Assembly: GCA_944990035.1 (NCBI GenBank)
Contig: CALYLX010000054.1
Span: forward strand, 62,001 to 126,000
From: Clitopilus passeckerianus
Taxonomy: Eukaryota > Basidiomycota > Agaricomycetes > Agaricales > Entolomataceae
Direction: 5' to 3'
Length of the DNA: 64,000 nucleotides
The notes under the pieces are model-generated. The model was not told the DNA's origin and searched no databases. It saw only the letters and a list, made by a program, of their open reading frames with translations. Of the stretch, positions 31,837 through 42,084 are shown in pieces. The position numbers and the translations under genes were made by a program. Positions within the stretch are counted from its first letter, which is position 1, and the number at the start of each line of letters is the position of its first letter.

Positions 31837-33342
31837 TTGAAGGACTTTGAGCCGTCACAGATTTCAGCGTTAAAGGAACATGTGCAGATCAACATGGTGA
31901 TTTGCGACAAGCAGATTGAAGAAACGTTAGCCCACCTACAAAGGCTCCAAGAAACCAAGAAGAAGACGTTAGAGCAACTTGCGGTGCTCGATAGGGCCAT
32001 TACCTCATGGATCTACCACCCGAGATCCTCATCCGCATTTTTCGCCATTTAGTTGAAACATTCACATCCCTACGCAAGCTGGCGACTCTATCTGGGCTCT
32101 GTCATACGTATGCTCTAGGTGGAGAGAAATCATCCTAGGTGAACCAACCCTGTGGGACTGTATCCGGATCTCCTTTACTGGCATGGCGGGGCTCGATTCA
32201 ACCGTGGAGTCCATCCTCAATCGGAGCCGTCGCAGAAGGCTCAACCTTACTGTCTTTTGCGACATCCAACGAGGGCAGGCGCCTGAAGCAGCGCATTTCT
32301 TCTCCCAAATACTACGATTGGCCATGTCCCGTACTTCCGCTCTTTCCCTGGAATTCTCCCCCATAGCGCTCGCGGAATTTACCCAGGCTATGAGCCGGTC
32401 TGAAGGCATTCCATTCTCAAATACGATTTCTCTGAGTATCGCCGCTAATAGGTATTCAATGTTGCGAACCAGCGAGCTTGCCCATCAGCTACCCCATGTT
32501 TCAGAGATTACCCTCATGGCTGATAGGGATTGCATGGGATCGAACATGCCCGACCTATTCGAATATCCTTGGGAGATTTACACCAGCATCACATTGACAC
32601 GGTTCATACTACCCCTGCGCGACGCTCACGGGTTCATGTTTAGTTGCCATCGCCTTCTAGTACTAGACCTGACGATTGGCTTTGGCGGACCGTTCACCAC
32701 ACTTCTGGACCTCGAGATAAAGTTACCCACGCTAGAACAGTTGACCGTCGGGATAGACGTTGACTCTATGGCAGACAATGCTGTGGCGCTTTTTTTTTTT
32801 ACCTATTTGAACATTCCCCGTATCGAGAAGCTCAAGTTATGCCCCTTTCTCCCTATGACCTACCAATGCCTCGAACTACCGCAAGAACTGTGGCCTCGCC
32901 TGTACAAATTAAAGAAAATGCGATCTCTCGAGATAGAGAGGTGTAGAGCCGTTGACACCGATGGCATTCTCAATCATTTCCTGTCTCTCTAGTATCTATC
33001 CATCTGTGATGGACCAGGTAATGAGATGCGTCGACCCTCGATTGATACTCTTGCATCTGGTGCGGTGGGGGCTAATCTTAGGACCCTTCGCTGTCGTATG
33101 GCGGAGGAGGATATAGAGCCCTTCTTGGCTGTCCTGAAGATGCAATGGATGCGAGCCTCCCAAGCCACTGCATCGTGCATACGGGACGCAAGGATATCAG
33201 TCAGGTCCGGCAACCGGGATTTTTCGATTTTCGTGTTCAGAATATGAGGGAGGACATTGGTGTCTGGTATATGGCGCAGTTTGGTCCACCAGTGGTGGGA
33301 CTCAAAGGGGACGGATGGTCTGTTGACCCCGAGATGGGATGA
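31837..33342 (+). pseudogene. F-box/LRR pseudogene with frameshifts and an in-frame stop
   Basis: All parts of a typical mushroom F-box protein are present but in different frames. An N-terminal coiled coil (KQIEETLAHLQRLQETKKK) starts at 31837 in frame 1. The F-box itself (MDLPPEILIRIFRHLVETF), at 32007-32063, is in frame 3. The second half of the signature (LSYVCSRWREIILGEPTLW) and the LRR body (to 32992) are in frame 2. An in-frame TAG at 32990-32992 interrupts the body, after which frame 2 continues with GANLRTLRCRMAEEDIEPFL. The last block (MREDIGVWYMAQFGPPVVG) is in frame 1, up to 33342. No GT-AG intron explains the shifts. At least three frameshifts and one nonsense codon make this a decayed gene, probably related to the F-box gene at 29653. 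Confidence 0.75.
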
Positions 33343-33585
33343 TTCAAACTCAAAGAATATGGTACATTCCATTACCCATGCAATACACTAGTCTTGTTCC
33401 CAATGTCGCTTAAAGTTGACACGTAACCCAACAACGGTCCCGAGAACAGTTGCCGGAGCTATTTTTGATTGGGAAGACTCACAGCATCATGCTCCCTCGA
33501 TCAAGCCTATGCAACATAAAGATACCAGGTACAAAGGGCGTTTCCAGCTCAGTTCGAGCCTTGACACGGCTTCAAGTTCTGCTTC

Positions 33586-36500
33586 ATGTCAAAAAGTCTA
33601 GATACCCACAGCTTGGGCTGCTTTCCATGTAGCTGGAGGAAACGCAAGAACTTGAAGAAGACTTCTCAGGTGGCGGCTGCTGAGGTGGCAAGTAACGATG
33701 AATCTTGCCGCCAGACCCCTCCTCCATACGAACCAAGAGTTGAACCTGCCAGCGAACAGGTGCCCAAGGATATTCCTTCTACTGGTGAATATGCCCTAGA
33801 AGCAACGAAGAAAACCCTTGAAATATTGCAAGGGGCAGCCGGCTTGATCCCTATTCCGCTGGTCAAAGAGGTGCTCGAAATTGGAGTTGCGATTCTCTCT
33901 ACGTGCGAGGTAGGGAAGTCACTCTGATATGCCGCTCCCTCTGCTGATGAAACTACTTCATAGGCGATTAATGAAGTCCAAGAAAAGGTCAATACTCTGA
34001 AGAACAGGATTGGCGAATTCCTTCTGGTGATTGCAAAGGTTGTGAGGGACAAGGATGATAATCCCATAACGAAACTTTCGGAGGAACTTTCGGAGGAGAT
34101 GGACGCCCTGAAAAGGTGCGAAATTCCAATAGACTTAACATGCTACGGTCTAGCTTACTTGCTTTTCAAGGTGTCTTACCGTCATAACTGCCCGGCTCGA
34201 CCAGATCAAGGACCAGAATCGAGTTCTAACTGCCCTCCTTCCGCAAGCCAACAAGGAGACAATCGACGAATGCCTGGTGGACTTCCAAGATAGTATCGAT
34301 CGCTTTCAGGTATGCTTGAAACCAATGCCTTAATGCCCATTGCTGAATTACGTCTCAACAGACGCTTCGCGGTATCCACGCCTCACAAGATCTTGGCAAA
34401 CTTCAGATACAAGTTGCCGAGATGTACGGCCTAACTCAAGAAGTATTGCGAAAAGTGGATCATATTGAAGATCGGATGAATGAAGTGAAGAGTGCGGTTG
34501 ATGAAATCAAGGCTATGATGGACCGAAATACCAACCTTTCGAAATATACCGCAGCAGGATTGATGCCCCGCGTGCCGAACATTTTCTTTGGAAGGACGGT
34601 AATTGTCGATTCAATTGCAAAAGAGCTCTCCGCAGGCAACTCGAACCCTGCAAGAGTATGCATTCTCGGACCCGGTGGGCAGGGCAAGACAACCACGGCT
34701 CTGGCAGTTATGAACCACCCCGTAATTCAAGGACGATACCCAAAACAGCACCGATATTGGGTGCCATGCATCAGTGCTAATTCACCCTCAACTTTCCTCA
34801 CCATACTCGCAAAACACCTGCAGGCACCTAGCAAAGCTGAAGACCCTTTACAGGCAATCTTCTCCATTCTAAACGAGTCTGAGGAGCCGCGTCTCATTCT
34901 TCTGGATAATTTCGAGACCCCATGGCATCCCGTTGAAGGCACCCAACAATCTATCAAGGATATCTTGTCATCTCTCGATTCCCTGCCCCATGTCAACATC
35001 CTTGTCACAATGCGCTCGGAGTTCCCGCCACTAGACCATTGGACGGCTGAGAAGCTTTCCAGCCTTAACCCGGAGGACGCACGAAAGATATACATGGCAA
35101 TCGACAAGGATGTGACCTATTCCTCAGAGCTAGACGAGCTGCTTGCAGCTTTAGGCCATTTACCTTATGCAATTACTCTGATGGCAACCAGGGGGAAACG
35201 GTCACTGTCTTCTCCTGCGGAGCTCCTGGAGGAATGGAAGAAATCGGGAACCGACATGCTGTCCAAAGCCGAAGAGGGCATGGATCATTCCATTGAACTC
35301 TCCGTCGATAGCAAGTTCGTATCCGGATCATCAGGCGCTCTCCAACTCTTGCAGGTTCTTTCAATGCTACCTGCTGGTGTCCTCCGGAATGACCTCCAGA
35401 TATGGTTGGAATCATGGGAATCTGATGCCCTTGATACTCTCCGCGAGGCCGCACTAGTACGCACTACCGAAGTTGAGGTAGGAGGAGTACGGAAAATTCA
35501 TCTTTTTGTGCTCCCCGTGGTTCAGTCGTATATGGATCGCCGTGGTCGCATCCCTGATATTGTCCAGGAGAATATTCGTCATGCCTGTTGCAAATTCCTC
35601 GTAACGAGGTCGTCGGTTATGACAGGGCCTTCTGTTCCTACCTTTAGGCAGGATATTGCTGCTATCGCATCACAAGAAACCAACATCCAGTCGTTACTCA
35701 CAAAAATTGTGGCCGACGCGAAGGCAAAAGCACCGACCGTTGACCCGACCTCTCCCCCTCCCATCAATCTCACTATTCTTCCTTCCGACGCAAACGAAAG
35801 CACCACCGTCCTTGAAGCAGCGTTGTTCTTCAGCGCCTACCAGTTCTGGACCAAGCCCAGGACAGAGCTCGCAGAGGAGGTTGTTTCGCTCGCAATATGC
35901 ATGAACGACTCTTGGCGCGAGGCGGAGGGGCGATTCTGCCTTGGCCATGCCCTCTGGCGTCTCAGCTCACACCGAGAAGCATCCAAACAACTGCAGAAAG
36001 CGAGAGATATCTATCTTGCACTAGCAAACCACCCTCGAGGCGTTCGTGCTGCTTTCATGTCCATCATCAGCCTCATCTCGCTCCCCGAAACGACTCGTGA
36101 GTCTTTCTTGGCTCTCGCGAATGGAGCCCTCGCGGAGTGGGAACCACGCGCCGAGGAGAGCAAGGAGGTGAAGGCATGGCTCTTGCAATACAAAGGCCAA
36201 CTTGCCCTCTATGTTCAACAGAACCCTGCAGAGTCCATAGAACATGCGAAGGCTTCACAGCAGCTGTTCGAGGAACTGAACCTGCCTTACGAGGCGGACC
36301 TCGGTTTATATCTGGTCGCTCTCTCTTATTCCATGATGGGCGAGTTCGGGAAGTCGCTTGAGGCACTCGGAAATAGCATACAGGACTTCACGGACGAGGC
36401 ATATGGATCGTTGGGCATTGGGCAAGATCTGGGACCGGTCTATTTCGAGAAGGCCAGGGCACTCAAGGCACTCAATAGATGGGATGATGAGCTCATGGAA

Positions 36501-36776
36501 ACTCTCAAAACGAGCCTCAAATTATACCAGGGCAGTGGACTCCCAGTCGAAACTGCTATAATGATGGTCGAGCTAGCAGAGGTGTACGTTCGCAACGAGG
36601 ATTGGCCAGCTGCACGGTTGCTTTACGAAGAAGCCATCAGGAAGTGCGGCAAGATGGATGACCTCAGGGCCGTATGGGCCAGAAAGCATAGTGCGAATAA
36701 CCTACGGTATGTCGAGAACAGGGAAAGAAATATAACCGACGAAAGTATCACTTTCCTTGTCCCAGAAAGAAATTGA
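33586..36776 (+). CDS. NLR-like STAND protein: HeLo-like/MLKL-type helical N-domain, NB-ARC, TPR
   Basis: Four exons (33586-33909, 33964-34115, 34171-34309, 34362-36776) encode 1009 residues. The N-terminus has cysteines and a basic patch (GCFPCSWRKRKNLKK), then a four-helix-type region (residues ~55-205) resembling the HeLo-like/MLKL N-terminal adaptor fold. The NB-ARC module shows a P-loop GPGGQGKTT (~308-316), Walker B RLILLDNFE with the fungal NFETPWHP extension (~382-393), the sensor segment ILVTMRSEFPP (~418-428) and a GxP motif, GHLPYAITL (~470). The C-terminal third is TPR-like helices (WREAEGRFCLGHALWRLSSH and later repeats). Fungal STAND proteins of this type act as ligand-sensing switches in programmed cell death, allorecognition and probably immunity. 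That role is inferred here from architecture. All key NTPase residues are present, so it is predicted functional. Confidence 0.85.
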
Positions 36777-36879
36777 ATGATGGGAATGAATACAGGTACC
36801 AGTGACAGTGGATTCATTTAGATCATGTAACAAAGATATGCGAGTTATATACAAATGTGTCAATCGATAAAGAAGAATA

Positions 36880-39130
36880 TTACGTCCGTGGGCGCTGGTG
36901 GTAAATATCAGGAGGTACTGTAGGAGGGGGCGAACTGGGAGTCACGGTGTCCAATGTTTGAGTAGAATAGAAACTCCCAGAGGACTCCGTGGCCGTCATA
37001 TGCGTGCCATATCCAGCTCCCCTGATTGATCCGGGAAACAGACGGAGAGGGTCCCCCGGAGGAGGTGTAACGCTCTCACTCGAAATGTTCCGCCTATGCA
37101 CAACAGGGACAGCTAGAGGTTGGAAAAGGTCACCCTCAAGCCCTTCATTGCCTGCAGAAATCATCCGCCTGTGCTGTGGTCGCTGTGCTAAATTCATATT
37201 TGACGTCCCGGAGTCTTCATCAACAGAGAGCTGCCGGACAGAGCGAGCTGGCGAACGGGCACCCAAAGGCCGAGCTCGAATCGATCCAGAGTCGTCGTTC
37301 GGGTCGTCGATGGAGCGGCGCTGTCGCCGCCACGAGCCCTGAGAGTTCTGATGAGAAAGGGTAGGTGATAGAAGAGACAACTGGATGCTGTCGGCTGAAG
37401 GTTGTTTGGTGGGAGCGGGTCGTGTACGAGATGTTGTAGCCTGAAGGTTGAGCGACTCCTGGGATGGCCCCTGAAGGATGGGCGACAATCGGGGTGCGAA
37501 GGACGGAGGTGATGGAGGTGGGATTCGTGGAGGCGGCGGTAAAGGAGGAAGAGCCTGGAAAAGCGTGGTTAGTTGCTTTCTATTACGATCAAAAATACAA
37601 ATAATCATACCATCTGGGGAGGCGGTCCAGGCGGTTGAGACTGACGAGCTGAATCCCGACTCGAAGCAGTGGGCGTTGGTGGCTCGATCTTGACGACTTG
37701 GGAGGACAAATGACTGCTATGGTCGCTACTGAAGTTGGTATCGCGGTTGGTGATGAGATAGACGTGATTCTCGCTTCTCTCCGTATGTGTGATCAAGGAC
37801 TCTTCCTCTTCTTCTATAGACTGATGACCCTCCGAAGAGCCTTGAAACTGGTCGTCGTCCGTGATTAGGCCACGCCATCTTGTTGGAAGTTCCGCAGAAC
37901 GTGCAGGTCGACCCGAACGACGTCCACTGGACAACGAATGTCCTGCAGAACTTGCATCAACACTATCGATACGAAACCTGCTGCTTGGCTTGGCATCCTT
38001 GACACCGACCGCTCGTTGTTTGAACGGAATTGGTATTTGCTCAGGCAGCTGGCGAAATTTCTGTGCTAGACGATCCCAAGTTCCTGGACCATGGCCAGGT
38101 AACATTTCAGGCTCATCATGAAGAGGTTTATCCAAGATGGCGAATGATTCCGCAGAAGGTAAGCGGGCATGAGGGGAACCGTACTCCACATGTGGGTAGC
38201 TGGCGGCATCAACGTTGTCTTGGCTGGAGGAGCCTGTGCGGTCGATGGTCCAGCTGTCGCTCTTCCCCGCTGTGTGTATACGGGCTGGTGATTTCGTTTT
38301 GAACCAACCTCGACCGACTGGGGCACGGAACTTTTTTGAAGAAGCCCGGTATCTCAGGTAGAGATAGACCCCGACGCCGAGCAGGATGGTTAATGCCGCT
38401 GAGAGGATGGGTAACATTATCTGGAGCATAGTCCACCCCTTGGGCTTCGCCACTGTTTGGAAGCTCGTCAGTACAAGTCCGTAGGGAATGGTGAGAGTAA
38501 CATACTATTCGCAGCAGCTTCGTAGTCAAACTCTCCATTCGAGCCAATTGGCGCGAGTGCCCAATAGGGAATAGGGTTGGAATCGCCCTTGTATTGACTT
38601 GGATAGCCGGTGGTGATAGTGACCGACTGTTTCTGACAGGTATCGTTCCAATCCGAGAATTTGGGTGCCGAGGTGCTTCCTCCTTCCGATAGCAAGCAGG
38701 CACTTCGGACATTGAAGAATACATTGTTACTGAAGCTGATTGTCAGCGCCGATCCATTTAGAGGAGCAAACTTGATTACCAGGAGCATGGCGACGGTGTA
38801 GGGGAAGTTATATTTCCGGTAACGGTGCATGGAGCAGCCAGTGCATTCAGCAGTGGACAGGGTGACTGTCCATGAATGTTCATGAACAGCTAAAATCATG
38901 TTCGCAGTCAGTTATATCTACGCGACCCACCTCATTGCAAAAGGCGCACCTTGTCAATGTCTTCCCCGCTCCGCTGCTTCTGAACATCCAGCGATAAGTG
39001 CCAAGACAGCGTGTGAACACACTACGTAACTCACCAAACTGGCCTCATGCGGATTGGCTACCACAGCAGTAACGCTGCTTAGCCAGAGGATAATGAGGAC
39101 GCGCCAGTCGAGCGCAGAGAGCAAGATCAT
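36880..39130 (-). CDS. single-pass membrane protein with extracellular Cys domain and long Pro/Ser-rich cytoplasmic tail
   Basis: The first exon starts MILLSALDWRVLIILWLSSVT, a signal peptide, with a likely cleavage after VANPHEA. The exon 38468-38885 encodes a secreted domain with spaced cysteines (TAECTGCSMH, RSACLLSEGG, DTCQKQSV). The next exon (37618-38453) supplies a transmembrane helix (MLPILSAALTILLGVGVYLYL), a basic stop-transfer (RYRASSKK) and a Ser-rich cytoplasmic region. The last exon (36880-37568) is Pro/Ser-rich and ends in QRPRT. This is a common mushroom layout for cell-surface proteins of unknown ligand. The join of the first exon to the ectodomain is unresolved, because the obvious splices leave the wrong phase and one or more tiny exons are likely. 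The stop lies 104 bp from the convergent STAND gene. Confidence 0.75.
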
Positions 39131-42084
39131 ATCATGAGAGTAGCAAGAGCCTTGAGTTTCCGTTTGCAATCATATCGACTCTCAGTCTCAGATGAAAAGA
39201 AGCCATGCCAATAGTCGAACTGCATGGTAACAATTCTCCGGCTGGAAAGGGTGCCTGGGAGTTTTCATATAGCTGGCGGATTTGCCGTAAACGACTCCGC
39301 ACTACCATGGTCTTCATAGCGCTCATTTGGCTTGGAATAGCACGTTCACGAGGCCAAGCAACATGTGCTCGCACCTGGAGGCTGCTTGGACTAAAACATG
39401 CATTTTTCTTGAGCAACAACTTGGTCAATAATGAGCTCTAGTATCTAATCTATAGCTTTCTGGTTTGATCCGGCGACTCCAATGCTCATGAAAAGCGATC
39501 CATCAGAAAAGGCTCTCGACATCTTGCCACAAGAAACCCGACATGTGAACGGCAACTGCGTTCAAACCACAGGACCATACTGCTGTGAAGCTGTAGCTTT
39601 CCGTATCGGCATCCGACTCTACGGGAAGGTTGTACGTTGCTCAGGAGTTTCTCAGGTCGTTTGCTACCGATGAATGCTTTCGAAATCCTCCAACATCATC
39701 GCAAGCAGAAAGCCTAGCTGGACGGAAGAAAATTTGCTCATCTCCGAGAGGATCCGCTGTAGCGATCAACTGTCGAGATTTCCTCAAACCCATCTTTATG
39801 ACATGGCTGGGGTAAAATCTAAGAGACCGGTGGAACGAGAACCGGTTCAGGGGAACAGAACCGGGCTTGATGCTGCTTGATGGTGTCTGTCAAGCAGACT
39901 CCGCTTCGAAGACGGTGGTGTGCACATGAGATGGATGCTGTTCTCCCGAGGATCATTCATTGTGAAGATGATGAGCGACCTGGGCTCTATTCGTATGATG
40001 CCAACAGCCATATCCTCAACAGCAAGTGCACGATTGGCCGAAATGATGGGAAGGAAAGACAGAGGGCCGAATAAAATTATGTTACACATTGACATATCTC
40101 TTGCAAAGGGAAGGTAACTCAAGACCTGAGCAAATTTAAATAGAACAGATTAATTCTCAGGTGCCGTACTCGCCGTCAGGACCAGATCGTTTCAACTAGA
40201 TACCTTGTTTTTAAAGTGATAATCTGCCCGGCTTAGGGTTGTGCTTAATCCAAGTCGTTATATGGCTGGTTGATGTCTATCTGGTTGCTCGTGCGGGGAG
40301 TGTGCCACTTACCCAGCTGGGTTAGTTATTCACAATGCCTATCGAGCCATTTGGGCTTACAGGTCGCCTTCTCCAAGAGTTCGAGTCGAAGTCCCTGTCC
40401 CAGACAACACTGCCACTCGGATTCAGAAGCATTGGACGCGTCTAATCACGTGCTGGGAACCTTCCTTTTAATTGAACGCGCCGCTACCGCGATTGTGCCA
40501 ATGTTTGACCTGGACGGCGGGTGGTACCCTATTACATCCAGCGACAATGCTGGTGGCGTCAAGAAAACCACTCTGCCTGCACGCGATATGTGCATTCTGT
40601 CGGATCTACCAGGCTTGAGCCAGCCAAGCCATAAATCAGACGACCTTCCCACTGTCTTGGTTATTCTTAGTCGACCCCCAGAATGCAGAACTCGGCGCGG
40701 TGTTCGTCATCCGCGGAACTAAATGGCCTTTAAAGTGTCCAGAAGGAAGCCTAAGGCTGTGTATTCATGCACAACGTCATTCTATGTATCGTAATCTCAG
40801 TCGTCCTGTGTCTGGGTGACAATATGCGTCATGCAAACAACTGACGTGGTCCAGAAACTCGTGTCTAGCTGCTATCTGGACGAATTGCTACCGCTGAAAC
40901 TCCTCCTACGTCCAACATCATTGATGACATACATACGGATGAAGGGCTGCGACGAGCGCATCTGCTACATCAAGGTACCTTCTGCCTCGTGTTGCATTGG
41001 CACCTCGTGCTTCTCAGCTGGATTCGGTCTGTGTGGATGTACTAATCAAGCTAGAACGATAATGACTTTTAATAGGAGAGTTAATTATTCTCTGCGGAGG
41101 CCGACGTTCCTGTGATCATCTAAGCGAGGCTTGTAGATGCTAGGCAGCTGTTCGGACGCCTAGGTAGCGAAGGAATAGAGCCATCGTGCTCAAATGCGTC
41201 TTGCTAGAAAACTGTATACCCCCTTTTCTTGGGTCGAAAGCCTGATCGAGTTACTCTCCCACAGACTCCCGTTATAATTGTGATTGAGTACGTAGAACTG
41301 GTCATCATTGCCTTTCACATCATTCTCTGGGCTGCTGGCCTTCCATAAGCCATTCCACCACGCCTTTTCGTCCTGTATCAGGGTGTATTGCATGTATTCA
41401 ATGTGAGCTTTCACAGAAATGACTACATCCGAACTCATTTTCCCTCGTCCTTCACGTAGACAGAGATGAATAAACCATCCACACATCACATGCAGGATAC
41501 CACGGAAGTTCTGTTGCGGAAGCGGGGATCGGTCCGACATGGGGGTCATGTGTCTCTGCGGTCCTGGGCTGGAATCTGTGGCAACTTCCAAGAATCCCCC
41601 ATTCTTCTCTCGATTGAGCACCAGACCCTAGACGAAGTAGCTATATTGGGAACTGCTCCAAATGGATAGCAGAAATCTGTATAGAAAATGACCTGCCGAG
41701 GCGAGTGGAGAGTTTTCTAGTGTCCCCTCGAAGACAATTTGTCATAGAACTCATAGAGGTTACCAATTCAGGTTTCCAGACCGCCTGGAGCCCTCTCAAA
41801 GCTGGATGAAGTAGCTGATTAATTCTGGCTCACTCTCGTGAGGTGCAATGGGTTTATCGGCGTGATCGGATGTGCTGATGATGATTACCAAAACGGGGAC
41901 AGTTCTGTTAGCCGACACCTTACGACGGAAATTTACACAGGGTTCGTGACAAGGACTTCATCTCCCGTTTCTGCCTCGTGTACCTGGAATACGGTCTCGC
42001 TTTCTGCGGGGTCACGTTTCGGAGGTGTATGATTTGTCGATCTTTCCGGGCTCACTCATTGACACTCTAACCGCTACCACTACT
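39131..42084. other. 3-kb gene-poor region
   Basis: This is the longest interval without a supported gene. Only unconnected short frames occur. The longest is a 143-codon minus-strand frame (listed separately). I saw no terminal repeats, transposase or reverse-transcriptase motifs. It may contain decayed genes. Confidence 0.4.
41190..41621 (-). CDS. uninterrupted 143-codon frame of unknown status
   Basis: The frame starts MLNREKNGGFLEVA. Its second half has a protein-like composition (QDEKAWWNGLWKASSPENDV, then FYVLNHNYNGSLW) rich in Trp, Tyr and Asn. I recognise no family, and there is no obvious upstream exon. It may be an orphan gene, an exon of a decayed gene or chance. Confidence 0.25.
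   Translation of the reverse strand: MLNREKNGGFLEVATDSSPGPQRHMTPMSDRSPLPQQNFRGILHVMCGWFIHLCLREGRGKMSSDVVISVKAHIEYMQYTLIQDEKAWWNGLWKASSPENDVKGNDDQFYVLNHNYNGSLWESNSIRLSTQEKGVYSFLARRI

Noticed and set aside
31981..32110. Introns as an explanation for the frame changes in the F-box pseudogene
   Set aside because: No GT-AG pair of at least 40 nt connects the frames without deleting conserved F-box residues.
40270..40722. 150-codon plus-strand frame in the 39-42 kb gap
   Set aside because: Ser/Cys/His-rich chance composition, competing frames of equal quality, and no motif.
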